NCBI GenBank assembly: GCA_002413305.1
Contig: DHWS01000017.1
Span: 17,829 to 26,973 of the forward strand
Direction: 5' to 3'
DNA from: Actinobacteria bacterium UBA5176
GTDB lineage: Bacteria > Actinomycetota > UBA4738
Length of the DNA stretch: 9,145 bases
Positions 1 to 6,605 of this stretch are shown one piece after another (positions within the stretch are counted from its first letter, which is position 1; each line of letters opens with the position of its first letter). The notes beneath the pieces are model-generated. The model did not search any database, was not told where the DNA came from, and worked only from the letters and a program-made list of their open reading frames with translations. Made by a program: the position numbers and the translations under genes.

Positions 1-812
1 GAGAACGTGTCTCCGCCCCGGAGTGCCTCGGGGCCGAGGAGGCCCTGGACCATGTCGCGCATGGTGATGGCGGCCTGCGCTTCGTTGTTCGCCGCGTCCA
101 CCCCGAGGTTGACGGCCTCGATCGGCCGGGAGAAGAACGGGATGTGGGAGGTCAGGCGGTAGGTGAACCGGGCATGCGCCACGTCGGCCTGCGCCTGCTC
201 CGCTTCGCTCGCGGCCGCGTCGAACGGATCGGCGCTGGGGAGCAGCCCCTGGGAGAGCTCCTGCCGCGCCTGGTCGAGCTGCGGGACGATGTTGGCCAGG
301 TCGTTCTTGTAGGTGTGATAGGCCTGCAGGTACGCGTCGGCCACGACGGCCCCGGTCCCGATAGCCAGCACGAACAGCCCCGCCAGCGACCACAGCAGGA
401 TCCGCAGCCCCCGGCGCATCGGCTTGGGCCGGCGGGAGCTCGAACGACGACTGTGCCCCGACCGGTGACCGGACGTGGAGGAGCCTCGCCGCCGCTCACC
501 GGACCGGGAGTTGGATCCGGACCGGGAGCTGGATCCGGACCGGGAGCTGGATCCGGACCGGGAGTGGCCCTTCCGGCGCTCCAGGAGAGCTTCCTCCTTC
601 CGGCGCTCCAGGAGAGCTTCCTCCTTCCGGGCCCGGGCCACGCGTTGCAGGGCCTGCTGCCACTCCTCGGGGTCGTTCGGCCGCCAGCCGGCGGCGTCGC
701 CGTTCCCGGGCGCGCCCTGCGAACCGTCCGGTACGTCGGCCTGTTCGGGAGGCTCAGGAGCGGAGGGGTCGGTCGGGGACTCGGGCGGCGGGTCGCCGCG
801 GGTGGTGGACAT
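1..812 (-). CDS. DUF4012-like membrane-anchored protein, N-terminal 270 residues (runs off left edge)
   Basis: The minus-strand frame from an ATG at 810-812 stays open to the left edge, so the C-terminus is missing. Residues 1-60 are Pro/Glu/Asp-rich. Residues 62-81 hold two copies of a charged 9-residue unit (KEEALLERR). Residues 83-105 repeat RSGSSS, and Arg/Ser-rich sequence continues to about 134. One transmembrane helix follows at about 136-158 (start RILLWSLAGL), then an Ala/Gln-rich helical region that should be outside the cell (ADAYLQAYHTYKNDLANIVP and onward). This plan of basic cytoplasmic tail, one helix, then a heptad-like helical segment with a short pre-proline motif (SHIPFFSRP, about 222-230) resembles the N-terminus of actinobacterial DUF4012 proteins, whose function is poorly known. 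No good Shine-Dalgarno precedes the ATG; a TAGACT box lies 10 bases upstream. It follows pcrA on the same strand. The CDS call is firm because of the frame, the helix and the in-frame repeats; the family call is moderate because the diagnostic C-terminal domain is outside the window. Confidence 0.75.
   Translation of the reverse strand, partial: MSTTRGDPPPESPTDPSAPEPPEQADVPDGSQGAPGNGDAAGWRPNDPEEWQQALQRVARARKEEALLERRKEEALLERRKGHSRSGSSSRSGSSSRSGSNSRSGERRRGSSTSGHRSGHSRRSSSRRPKPMRRGLRILLWSLAGLFVLAIGTGAVVADAYLQAYHTYKNDLANIVPQLDQARQELSQGLLPSADPFDAAASEAEQAQADVAHARFTYRLTSHIPFFSRPIEAVNLGVDAANNEAQAAITMRDMVQGLLGPEALRGGDTF
501..566 (-). repeat. 18-bp tandem repeat, about 3.7 copies, inside the DUF4012-like gene
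   Basis: The unit GGACCGGGAGCTGGATCC (plus strand) starts at 501, 519 and 537, with a partial copy from 555. The first copy has one T-for-C change (GAGTTG). The length is a multiple of three, so each unit adds six residues (RSGSSS, one copy RSGSNS) to the cytoplasmic Arg/Ser-rich tail. The near-identity of the copies suggests recent slippage or unequal exchange. Copy number may vary between strains (inference). Confidence 0.9.
571..631 (-). repeat. 27-bp direct repeat, two exact copies plus a 6-base partial
   Basis: Positions 571-597 and 598-624 are identical, and the first six bases of the unit recur at 625-630. On the coding (minus) strand this duplicates nine residues, KEEALLERR, giving a short, highly charged helical segment just before the Arg/Ser repeats. 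The reading frame is kept. Confidence 0.9.
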
Positions 813-828
813 GGTGGGCAGCAGTCTA
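810..828 (-). promoter_or_regulatory. Candidate -10 box (TAGACT) just upstream of the DUF4012-like start
   Basis: TAGACT reads on the minus strand at 828-823 and ends 10 bases before the ATG at 812. It fits the actinobacterial TANNNT pattern and would start transcription only a few bases before the ATG. I see no convincing -35 box and no Shine-Dalgarno, so a near-leaderless transcript is possible. In such GC-rich DNA a TANNNT match is not common but could be chance. Confidence 0.35.
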
Positions 829-870
829 CCAACGGGCAGCCCGAAACTCGGGGGCGCGTGGAGCCGCGGG

Positions 871-3042
871 CTACCGCCGGGCGAGGGGCGCGTAGGCCAG
901 GAGCAGGCGTTTCTCGCCGACGTCGCCGAACGCGATCGTCGCTTCGGCCCGCTGCCCATGGCCCTGCACCGAGATCACCACGCCCTCGCCCCACTTGTCG
1001 TGGACGACCGTGTCCCCCGACGACACGGCGAGCGGCTCGTGGCCGAACCCTTCGCTCACCTTGAGGCCCGCGGCCGCTTCGCGATCGCTCTGCGTGTTCT
1101 CGACCAGATGCGACGGGATCTCCGAGAAGAAGCGGGACGGCGGGTTGTAGTTCGAACCTCCGAATAGCGAACGGGACCACGCGTGGGTGAGGTAGAGGCG
1201 CTTGCGGGCCCGGGTGATGCCCACATACGCCAGCCGGCGCTCCTCCTCCATCTCGGCCGCGTCGGTCATGGACCGGTAGTGCGGGAACACCCCGTCCTCC
1301 ATGCCGACCATGAACACCACGTCGAACTCCAGCCCTTTGGCGTTGTGCAGGGTCATCAGGGTGACCGCCGGATCGTCTTCGTCGTATTCGTCCTGCTCGG
1401 TGACCAGGGCGACCTGCTCGAGGAAGTCGGCCAGCGTGCCCTCCGGGTTGCGCTGCTCGAACTCCTGGGCCACCCCGACCAGCTCCTTGAGGTTCTCGAT
1501 CCGGCCCATCGACTCGATCGTTCGCTCCTCCTCAAGCTCGGCCGCGTAGCCCGAGAGCGTGAACGCCTCCTCCACCATCCGGGCCACGCCTGCCCCGCCG
1601 GCCAGCAACGCGCCAAGTTCGTCGAGCAGGTTGAGGAATCCGGCGACCATCCCGCGCGCTCTCGGGCCGAGAATAAGGATCTCCTCGGCCCGGCGCGCCG
1701 CGTCGAGGAAGCCGACCCCCTCGTCCCCGGAGAAGTCCTCGATGGCCGCGACCGTCGCTTCGCCGATCCCCCGCTTGGGCGTGTTGATGACCCGGCGGAT
1801 GCTGACCGAGTCGCTTGGGTTCACCACCGACCGGAGATAGGCGAACACGTCCTTGATCTCCCGGCGCTGATAGAACCGTACGCCCCCCACGATCTTGTAC
1901 GCGAGGCCGGACCGCATGAACACGTCCTCCAGCACGCGGGACTGGGCGTTCGTCCGGTAGAACACGGCAACGTCGCCGTACCGGAACCCTTCCTCCCCCA
2001 CCAGGCGTTCGATCTCGCCGGAGACGAACCACGCCTCGTCGTGCTCGTTGTCGGCGCGATGGCGGACGACCAGCTCGCCGCCCTCCTCCTCGGTCCACAG
2101 CGACTTCGGCTTGCGCTGGATGTTGTGTTCGATCAGGGCGTTGGCCACCTCGAGGATCGACTGTGTCGACCGGTAGTTCTGCTCCATGACGAACACGCTC
2201 GCATCCGGGTAGTCGTGTTCGAAGTCCAGGAGGTTCTTGATGGTCGCCCCCCGCCACGAGTACACGCCCTGGTCCGCGTCGCCCACCACGCACAGGTTCC
2301 GGTACTTCGCGGCGAGCATATTGACCAGCTTGTACTGGGCGCGGTTCGTGTCCTGGTACTCGTCGATCAGGATGTAGCGGAAGCGCTCCTGGTAGTGCTC
2401 GAGGACCTCTGGGTGCTCCTCGAACAGCCGAACCGACTCCATGATGATGTCGTCGAAGTCCAGGGCGCCCGCCGCGCGCAGCCGCCGCTGGTACTCGCCG
2501 TAGACGTGGGCCACGGTCTGCTCGTAGTACGTGGCGGCCTCGCGTTCGTAATCGGACGGCGTCACGAGGTTGTCCTTGGCCCGGCCGATCACCGCCGCGA
2601 CCTGCCGGGGGGGATAGCGCTTCGGGTCGACGTTCATCTGCTTGAGCACCAGCGAGATGACCCGCTCGGTGTCGCCTTCGTCGTAGATCGAGAAGTGGCT
2701 CGGCACGCCGAGGTGGGTGTGCTCGCGCCGAAGGATCCGGGCGCAGGCCGAATGGAACGTGAGGATCCACATGCCCTTGGCCACCCGGGTCCCGAGCAGG
2801 CCCTCGACCCGCTCGGCCATCTCCTGCGCGGCCTTGTTGGTGAAGGTGATGGCCAGGATCTCGTAGGGGCCGACCCCGCGCTCCCGGATCAGGAACGCGA
2901 TCCGGTGGGTCAGGGCGCGAGTCTTTCCACTGCCGGCGCCGGCCACGATGAGCACCGGGCCCTCGGTCTGCAGGACGGCTTCGCGCTGGATCGGGTTCAG
3001 CGGTGCGAGCAGGGGCGAATCGAAGAGCTGTCCGGGTGCCAC
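871..3042 (-). CDS. pcrA: ATP-dependent DNA helicase PcrA/UvrD (superfamily 1A)
   Basis: A 723-residue 3'-to-5' DNA helicase for nucleotide-excision and mismatch-type repair, removal of proteins from DNA and support of replication (family knowledge). All SF1A motifs are visible: Q motif LNPIQREAV (15-23), Walker A GAGSGKT (35-41), motif Ia ITFTNKAA (65-72), Walker B with DEYQDTN (227-233), motif III GDADQGVYSWRGA (254-266, with Gly where Ser is usual before the Val-Tyr pair), motif IV EQNYRS, motif V TLHNAKGLEF (564-573) and motif VI VGITRARKRLYL (607-618). The C-terminus (about 676-723, with WGEGVV) is the Tudor-like domain that in PcrA contacts RNA polymerase. Full length matches the family. 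The start is a GTG at 3042-3040 with no Shine-Dalgarno but a TAGAAT box 7 bases upstream. It follows guaA by 52 bases on the same strand. The stop is TAG at 873-871. UvrD would be an equally acceptable name. Confidence 0.97.
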   Translation of the reverse strand: MAPGQLFDSPLLAPLNPIQREAVLQTEGPVLIVAGAGSGKTRALTHRIAFLIRERGVGPYEILAITFTNKAAQEMAERVEGLLGTRVAKGMWILTFHSACARILRREHTHLGVPSHFSIYDEGDTERVISLVLKQMNVDPKRYPPRQVAAVIGRAKDNLVTPSDYEREAATYYEQTVAHVYGEYQRRLRAAGALDFDDIIMESVRLFEEHPEVLEHYQERFRYILIDEYQDTNRAQYKLVNMLAAKYRNLCVVGDADQGVYSWRGATIKNLLDFEHDYPDASVFVMEQNYRSTQSILEVANALIEHNIQRKPKSLWTEEEGGELVVRHRADNEHDEAWFVSGEIERLVGEEGFRYGDVAVFYRTNAQSRVLEDVFMRSGLAYKIVGGVRFYQRREIKDVFAYLRSVVNPSDSVSIRRVINTPKRGIGEATVAAIEDFSGDEGVGFLDAARRAEEILILGPRARGMVAGFLNLLDELGALLAGGAGVARMVEEAFTLSGYAAELEEERTIESMGRIENLKELVGVAQEFEQRNPEGTLADFLEQVALVTEQDEYDEDDPAVTLMTLHNAKGLEFDVVFMVGMEDGVFPHYRSMTDAAEMEEERRLAYVGITRARKRLYLTHAWSRSLFGGSNYNPPSRFFSEIPSHLVENTQSDREAAAGLKVSEGFGHEPLAVSSGDTVVHDKWGEGVVISVQGHGQRAEATIAFGDVGEKRLLLAYAPLARR

Positions 3043-3055
3043 ACGTGTGATTCTA
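3040..3055 (-). promoter_or_regulatory. Candidate leaderless promoter of pcrA (TAGAAT)
   Basis: TAGAAT lies on the minus strand at 3055-3050, exactly 7 bases before the GTG at 3042-3040. This is the spacing at which RNA polymerase would start on or next to the G of GTG. No Shine-Dalgarno is present, and no strong -35 hexamer is visible 16-18 bases further upstream. The 52-base gap after guaA gives room for an internal promoter, so pcrA may be transcribed apart from guaA (inference). Confidence 0.5.
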
Positions 3056-3094
3056 GGACCCGCCGCCGACGGCCCGGCTCGTGCGCCGGCTCGC

Positions 3095-4633
3095 TCACTC
3101 CCACTCGATGGTGGCCGGGGGTTTCGACGTGACGTCGAACGCCACCCGGTTGATGCTCTGCACCTCGGCCACGATCCGGCCGGCCATCCGGTCGAGGACC
3201 TCGTAGGGCAGTCGCGCCCAGTCGGCCGTCATCGCATCCTCGCTCGTCACCGCCCGGATGACGATCGGGTTCTCGTAGGTCCGGCCGTCGCCCATCACGC
3301 CCACGCTCTGGACCGAGAGCAGCACCGCGAACGCCTGCCACAGCTCGTCCTGCAGCCCGGCCCGCCGGATCTCCTCCTGGACGATCCGGTCGGCGGCGCG
3401 GACGGCCTCGACACGGGGGCGGGTGACCTCTCCGACGATCCGGACGGCCAAGCCCGGGCCCGGGAAGGGCTGGCGCCGAACGATCTCCTGAGGCAGTCCC
3501 AGCTCCTCCCCGACCTTCCGCACCTCGTCCTTGAACAGGTCGCGGAGCGGTTCGACCAGCTCGAACTGCATGTCCTCGGGGAGCCCGCCCACGTTGTGGT
3601 GGCTCTTGATCTTGGCCGCGGTCCTGCTCCCGCTCTCGATCACGTCGGGGTAGAGCGTGCCCTGGACCAGGAACCGGGGCTTCGGGTCGAGCTCGGCGGC
3701 CTGTTCCTCGAAGACACGGATGAAGTGCTCGCCGATCACCTTGCGCTTGCGTTCCGGGTCGGTGACGCCTTCGAGCTTGGACAGGAACAGGTCGCTGCGG
3801 TCCACCGCGATCAGGGGGACCTCGAAGTGCTCGCCGAAGGTTTGGACGACCTGGTCGGCCTCCCCGGCCCGCATCAGCCCGTGGTCGACCAGGACGCAGG
3901 TGAGGTTCTTGCCGATGGCCCGGTGGACGAGCAGGGCGGCGACCGCCGAATCCACCCCGCCGGACAGGGCGCAGATGGCGTGGGCGTCGCCCACCTGCAA
4001 CCGGATGCGGTCGACCGCCCGCTCGATCACGTTGACCGGCGTCCAGTCCGGGAGCAGGCCGCACCCGTCGTACAGGAACCGCTTGAGCACGTCCAGGCCG
4101 CGCGGTGTGTGGGCCACCTCGGGGTGGAACTGGACCGCGTACAGGCGCCGCTCGTCGTCCTCCATGGCCGCGACCGGGATCGTCTCCGTGCTGGCCGTGA
4201 CGGCGAACCCGGGCGGGGCCTGGGTGACCGCGTCGCCGTGGCTCATCCACACGGTGTCCTCGGGCGGCAGGTCCTGGAGGAGCGTGCCGGGCGCAGTCAC
4301 GCTGAGCGTCGTCCGGCCGTACTCGCGGGCGCCTGTGTGTTCGACCCGGCCGCCCAGCGACTGGGCCATGGCCTGCTGCCCGTAGCAGATCCCCAGCACG
4401 GGAACGCCCAGCGCGAGCACCCCGGGCTGCAGCGCCGGGGCGCCGGGTTCGTACACCGAGGCGGGACCGCCCGAGAGGATCAGACCGGCCGGGCGGCGTC
4501 GTTCGAGCTCCTCGACGGGCATGTCGAACGGCACGATCTCGGAGTACACGTGGCACTCGCGGACCCGGCGGGCGATGAGCTGCGCGTACTGGGCCCCGAA
4601 GTCCAGGACGAGCACGGGCCTCGGGTCGGTCAC
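3095..4633 (-). CDS. guaA: GMP synthase (glutamine-hydrolysing)
   Basis: A 512-residue cytoplasmic enzyme that aminates XMP to GMP using glutamine and ATP, the last step of guanine nucleotide synthesis. The N-terminal class I glutamine amidotransferase domain (about 1-190) shows [11 protein letters not shown] (10-20), SGGPASVYE (54-62), the nucleophile Cys83 in GICYGQQ, and the His170/Glu172 pair in QFHPEV. The ATP-pyrophosphatase domain shows the PP-loop SGGVDS (224-229). The C-terminal dimerisation/XMP-binding domain contains [10 protein letters not shown] and ends with the typical [13 protein letters not shown]. All key residues are present and the length is normal. The start is GTG at 4633-4631: a GAGG Shine-Dalgarno begins inside the guaB3 stop codon (TGA-GG) 5 bases before it. 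The 7-base gap to guaB3 indicates one transcript with coupled translation. A start further inside would remove the conserved first strand. Confidence 0.98.
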   Translation of the reverse strand: MTDPRPVLVLDFGAQYAQLIARRVRECHVYSEIVPFDMPVEELERRRPAGLILSGGPASVYEPGAPALQPGVLALGVPVLGICYGQQAMAQSLGGRVEHTGAREYGRTTLSVTAPGTLLQDLPPEDTVWMSHGDAVTQAPPGFAVTASTETIPVAAMEDDERRLYAVQFHPEVAHTPRGLDVLKRFLYDGCGLLPDWTPVNVIERAVDRIRLQVGDAHAICALSGGVDSAVAALLVHRAIGKNLTCVLVDHGLMRAGEADQVVQTFGEHFEVPLIAVDRSDLFLSKLEGVTDPERKRKVIGEHFIRVFEEQAAELDPKPRFLVQGTLYPDVIESGSRTAAKIKSHHNVGGLPEDMQFELVEPLRDLFKDEVRKVGEELGLPQEIVRRQPFPGPGLAVRIVGEVTRPRVEAVRAADRIVQEEIRRAGLQDELWQAFAVLLSVQSVGVMGDGRTYENPIVIRAVTSEDAMTADWARLPYEVLDRMAGRIVAEVQSINRVAFDVTSKPPATIEWE

Positions 4634-4640
4634 CGGCGCC

Positions 4641-5798
4641 TCAGCCCATCCCGACCCGCTGGGCCTGCTGGTCGCGCTTGCCCTCGGTCTTGATGGCCGG
4701 GGCGATCACCACGTCCGCCTTCTGGAACTCTCGGACGGTCGCGTACCCCGTGGTGGCCATCGACGTCCGCAGGCCGCCGAACAGGTTCAGGGTCCCGTCG
4801 TTCTCGTGCGCCGGTCCGACCAGGATCTCCTCGAGCGTCCCGGAGCGCTTCGTGGCCACCCGGGTCCCCCTGGGGAGGTCGGGGTGGAAGGTGGCCATGC
4901 CCCAGTGGTAGCCGCGGCCGGGAGCCTCGTAGGCCTTCGCCAGGGGCGACCCGATCATCACCGCGTCGGCCCCGCAGGCGATGGCCTTGGCGATGTCGCC
5001 GCCGGTCCGCATCCCGCCGTCGGCGATCACGTGGACGTACCGGCCGGTCTCCCGCAGGTGCTCCATACGGGCCCCGGCCGCGTCGGCGATGGCGGTGGCC
5101 TGGGGGACGCCGATCCCGAGGACGCCGCGCGTCGTGCACGCGGCACCCGGCCCCACGCCCACCAGCACCCCGATCGCCCCGGTCCGCATCAGGTGCAGCG
5201 CCGTCTGGTACGACGCGCATCCTCCCACGATCACCGGGATGTCGAAGTTGGCGATGAACTCCTTCAGGTTCAACGGCTCGCTCCGGGTCGAGACGTGCTC
5301 GGCCGAGACCACCGTGCCCTGGATGACCAGGACGTCGAGTTCGGCCTGCAGGATCAGGTTGGCGTATCGGCGGACCCGCTGTGGAGTCAGCGAGGCGGCC
5401 GCCACCACCCCGCCGTCACGGATCTCGCGGATCCGGCGGGAGATCAGTTCGTCCTTGATGGGTTCGCGGTAGACCTCCTGCATCCGGGCGGTCGCCTTGT
5501 CGTCGGTCAGCGCGGCGATCTCGTCCAGGATGGGCTCCGGGTCCTCATATCGCGTCCACAGCCCCTCGAGGTTCAGCACCGCCAGCCCGCCGAGCCGCCC
5601 GACCTCGACGGCCGTGGCGGGCGAGACCACCCCGTCCATGGCCGAGGCCATCAGCGGGAGCGGGAAGGTCCACGCGTCGATCTCCCACGAGATGTCGACG
5701 TCGTCGGGGTCCCGGGTCCGCCGGGAGGGCACGATGGCCACCTCATCGAATCCATAGGCGCGCCGCGCCGTTTTGCCGATGCCGATCTCGACGTCCAT
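4641..5798 (-). CDS. guaB3: GuaB3-family IMP dehydrogenase-related protein
   Basis: A 385-residue TIM-barrel protein of the IMPDH/GMP reductase family. The catalytic loop is present: [10 protein letters not shown] (217-226), with Cys221 as the expected nucleophile, followed by GIGVPQ (228-233). Other family marks are MASAMDGV (50-57), ADGG (259-262, IMP phosphate-binding region) and the GuaB3-like tail [19 protein letters not shown] (335-353). There is no CBS (Bateman) domain: the barrel is continuous from LPLMASAMD onward, which separates it from canonical GuaB. Actinobacterial GuaB3 proteins are a distinct branch whose physiological reaction is less settled than GuaB's; IMP dehydrogenase activity has been reported for cyanobacterial homologues (established knowledge, from memory). 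The ATG at 5798-5796 is supported by an AAGGAGG ribosome site 7 bases upstream. guaA follows after 7 bases. Confidence 0.93.
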   Translation of the reverse strand: MDVEIGIGKTARRAYGFDEVAIVPSRRTRDPDDVDISWEIDAWTFPLPLMASAMDGVVSPATAVEVGRLGGLAVLNLEGLWTRYEDPEPILDEIAALTDDKATARMQEVYREPIKDELISRRIREIRDGGVVAAASLTPQRVRRYANLILQAELDVLVIQGTVVSAEHVSTRSEPLNLKEFIANFDIPVIVGGCASYQTALHLMRTGAIGVLVGVGPGAACTTRGVLGIGVPQATAIADAAGARMEHLRETGRYVHVIADGGMRTGGDIAKAIACGADAVMIGSPLAKAYEAPGRGYHWGMATFHPDLPRGTRVATKRSGTLEEILVGPAHENDGTLNLFGGLRTSMATTGYATVREFQKADVVIAPAIKTEGKRDQQAQRVGMG

Positions 5799-5805
5799 AC
5801 ATGGG

Positions 5806-5812
5806 CCTCCTT
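5806..5812 (-). promoter_or_regulatory. Strong ribosome binding site of guaB3
   Basis: AAGGAGG on the minus strand lies 7 bases before the ATG at 5798. It settles the start against the overlapping out-of-frame ATG at 5802-5800. It is the strongest Shine-Dalgarno in the window and suggests high translation of the guaB3-guaA message. Confidence 0.85.
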
Positions 5813-5848
5813 CGCCGGGCCGCCCGGGCCGAACCCTCCGCCTAGTCC

Positions 5849-5906
5849 CCGTGATGCACGAAACGCCCGCCCGGGGACGGGCAGGCGTTCGAGGCTTGCA
5901 TGACGG
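5849..5906 (-). other. Extended stem-loop between cysC and guaB3 (terminator or leader structure)
   Basis: On the minus strand a 12-bp inner stem, AACGCCTGCCCG (5889-5878) with CGGGCGGGCGTT (5873-5862) and one G-U pair, closes a 4-base UCCC loop. It is extended by CG/CG across a single bulged U. A 5-base one-sided bulge then leads to an outer stem, CCGTCATGCA (5906-5897) with TGCATCACGG (5858-5849), broken only by a central C-C mismatch. Only three U residues follow the inner stem, so it is a weak classical terminator. It may end the phosphohydrolase-cysC transcript, control readthrough into guaB3, or be an RNA processing site. The pairings were read directly; the role is inferred. Confidence 0.6.
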
Positions 5907-5907
5907 A

Positions 5908-5936
5908 ACGTTACCAGCCGAAGCGGCGAAGGTCGA
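5908..5936 (-). promoter_or_regulatory. Candidate promoter for guaB3-guaA
   Basis: On the minus strand TCGACC (5936-5931) and TAACGT (5913-5908) are separated by 17 bases, a fair match to the TTGAC / TANNNT pattern of main sigma factors. Transcription would begin near 5901, about 100 bases before guaB3. The leader would then contain the inner hairpin but only part of the outer stem at 5849-5906. The match is imperfect and there is no experimental support. Confidence 0.35.
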
Positions 5937-5945
5937 CCTCGCCGG

Positions 5946-6605
5946 TCAGTTCGAGCCCTCGCCGCCCTTCGGGACCGAACCGGTCGCTAGGCTCGTCCCG
6001 ATCTGGCCGTCCAGGTCCGTCAGCCCGGAGTGCGCCTGCGGGGCGTGGACCAGCCGAGTGGAGTCTTCGATGTAGCCCTCCTCCAGGAGCGCGTCCAGGA
6101 TGAGCTGGAGCGACTCCTCGGGCGTCTGGGTCATGGTGTCGATGTACACCTCCGGGCTCGCGGGAGCTTCGTAGGGATCATCGACGCCGGTGAAGCCCTT
6201 GATCTCCCCACGCATCGCCTTCTCGTACAGCCCCTTCACGTCCCGCCTTGCGCACTCCTCCACGGTCGCGTCGACATGGACCTCGACGAAGTCCTTGATC
6301 ATCTGACGGCAGGCGTTGCGCACGTGGCGGTAGGGCGAGATCGCGCTGGTGATGGTGGCCACGCCGTTCCGGGTCAGGAGGTTCGCCACGAACCCGATCC
6401 GCAGGATGTTCGTGTCCCGGTCCTCCTTGCTGAACCCGAGGCCCTTGGACAGGTTCGTGCGGACGACGTCGCCGTCCAGGAGTTCGACCTTCATATCCCG
6501 GCGGCGCAGCTCGTGGAACAGCATCTCGGCGAGCGTGGACTTGCCCGCGCCGGAGAGCCCGGTGAACCACACGGTGAAGCCCTGCTGATCGGGGTGGTGC
6601 GTCAT
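5946..6605 (-). CDS. cysC: Adenylylsulfate (APS) kinase
   Basis: A 219-residue cytoplasmic kinase expected to phosphorylate APS to PAPS with ATP, supplying activated sulfate for assimilation or sulfation. The Walker A loop is GLSGAGKST (16-24). LDGDVVR (43-49) and GFSKEDRDTNILRIG (57-71) follow. The ISPYRHVR motif (89-96) contains Ser90, which aligns with the active-site serine of CysC. The substrate-lid motif KGLYEKAMRGEIKGFTGVDDPYEAP (124-148) is highly typical. The core ends near 178; about 40 further residues (179-219, Gly/Ser/Thr-rich, basic and acidic mix) look disordered and are not part of the usual fold. The ATG at 6605-6603 has AAGGAG 9 bases upstream and overlaps the stop of the phosphohydrolase gene (ATGA), so translation is probably coupled. 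No ATP sulfurylase (sat or cysDN) gene is visible in the window. Confidence 0.95.
   Translation of the reverse strand: MTHHPDQQGFTVWFTGLSGAGKSTLAEMLFHELRRRDMKVELLDGDVVRTNLSKGLGFSKEDRDTNILRIGFVANLLTRNGVATITSAISPYRHVRNACRQMIKDFVEVHVDATVEECARRDVKGLYEKAMRGEIKGFTGVDDPYEAPASPEVYIDTMTQTPEESLQLILDALLEEGYIEDSTRLVHAPQAHSGLTDLDGQIGTSLATGSVPKGGEGSN

Noticed and set aside
840..852. Small hairpin CCCGA-AAC-TCGGG after pcrA as a terminator
   Set aside because: Only five base pairs with no U tract; too weak to call.
144..1064. Long plus-strand open frame, and another on the minus strand, over the DUF4012-like gene and the pcrA end
   Set aside because: They are Arg/Pro/Gly-rich shadows in other frames. The minus-strand frame from 812 gives a sensible protein with a membrane helix, and pcrA explains the rest.
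1183..3132. 649-codon plus-strand open frame opposite pcrA
   Set aside because: It is antisense to a gene with all helicase motifs. Its composition (His, Asp, Val, Leu and Gln rich, no domain) is typical of the reverse of a GC-rich gene.
2948..4693. 581-codon plus-strand open frame opposite guaA
   Set aside because: It is a shadow of guaA, which shows complete catalytic motifs on the minus strand; no recognisable domain in the antisense product.
5799..5945. Guanine or purine riboswitch before guaB3
   Set aside because: The placement is tempting, but I see no three-way junction or conserved purine-aptamer core. The visible structure is a single long hairpin.
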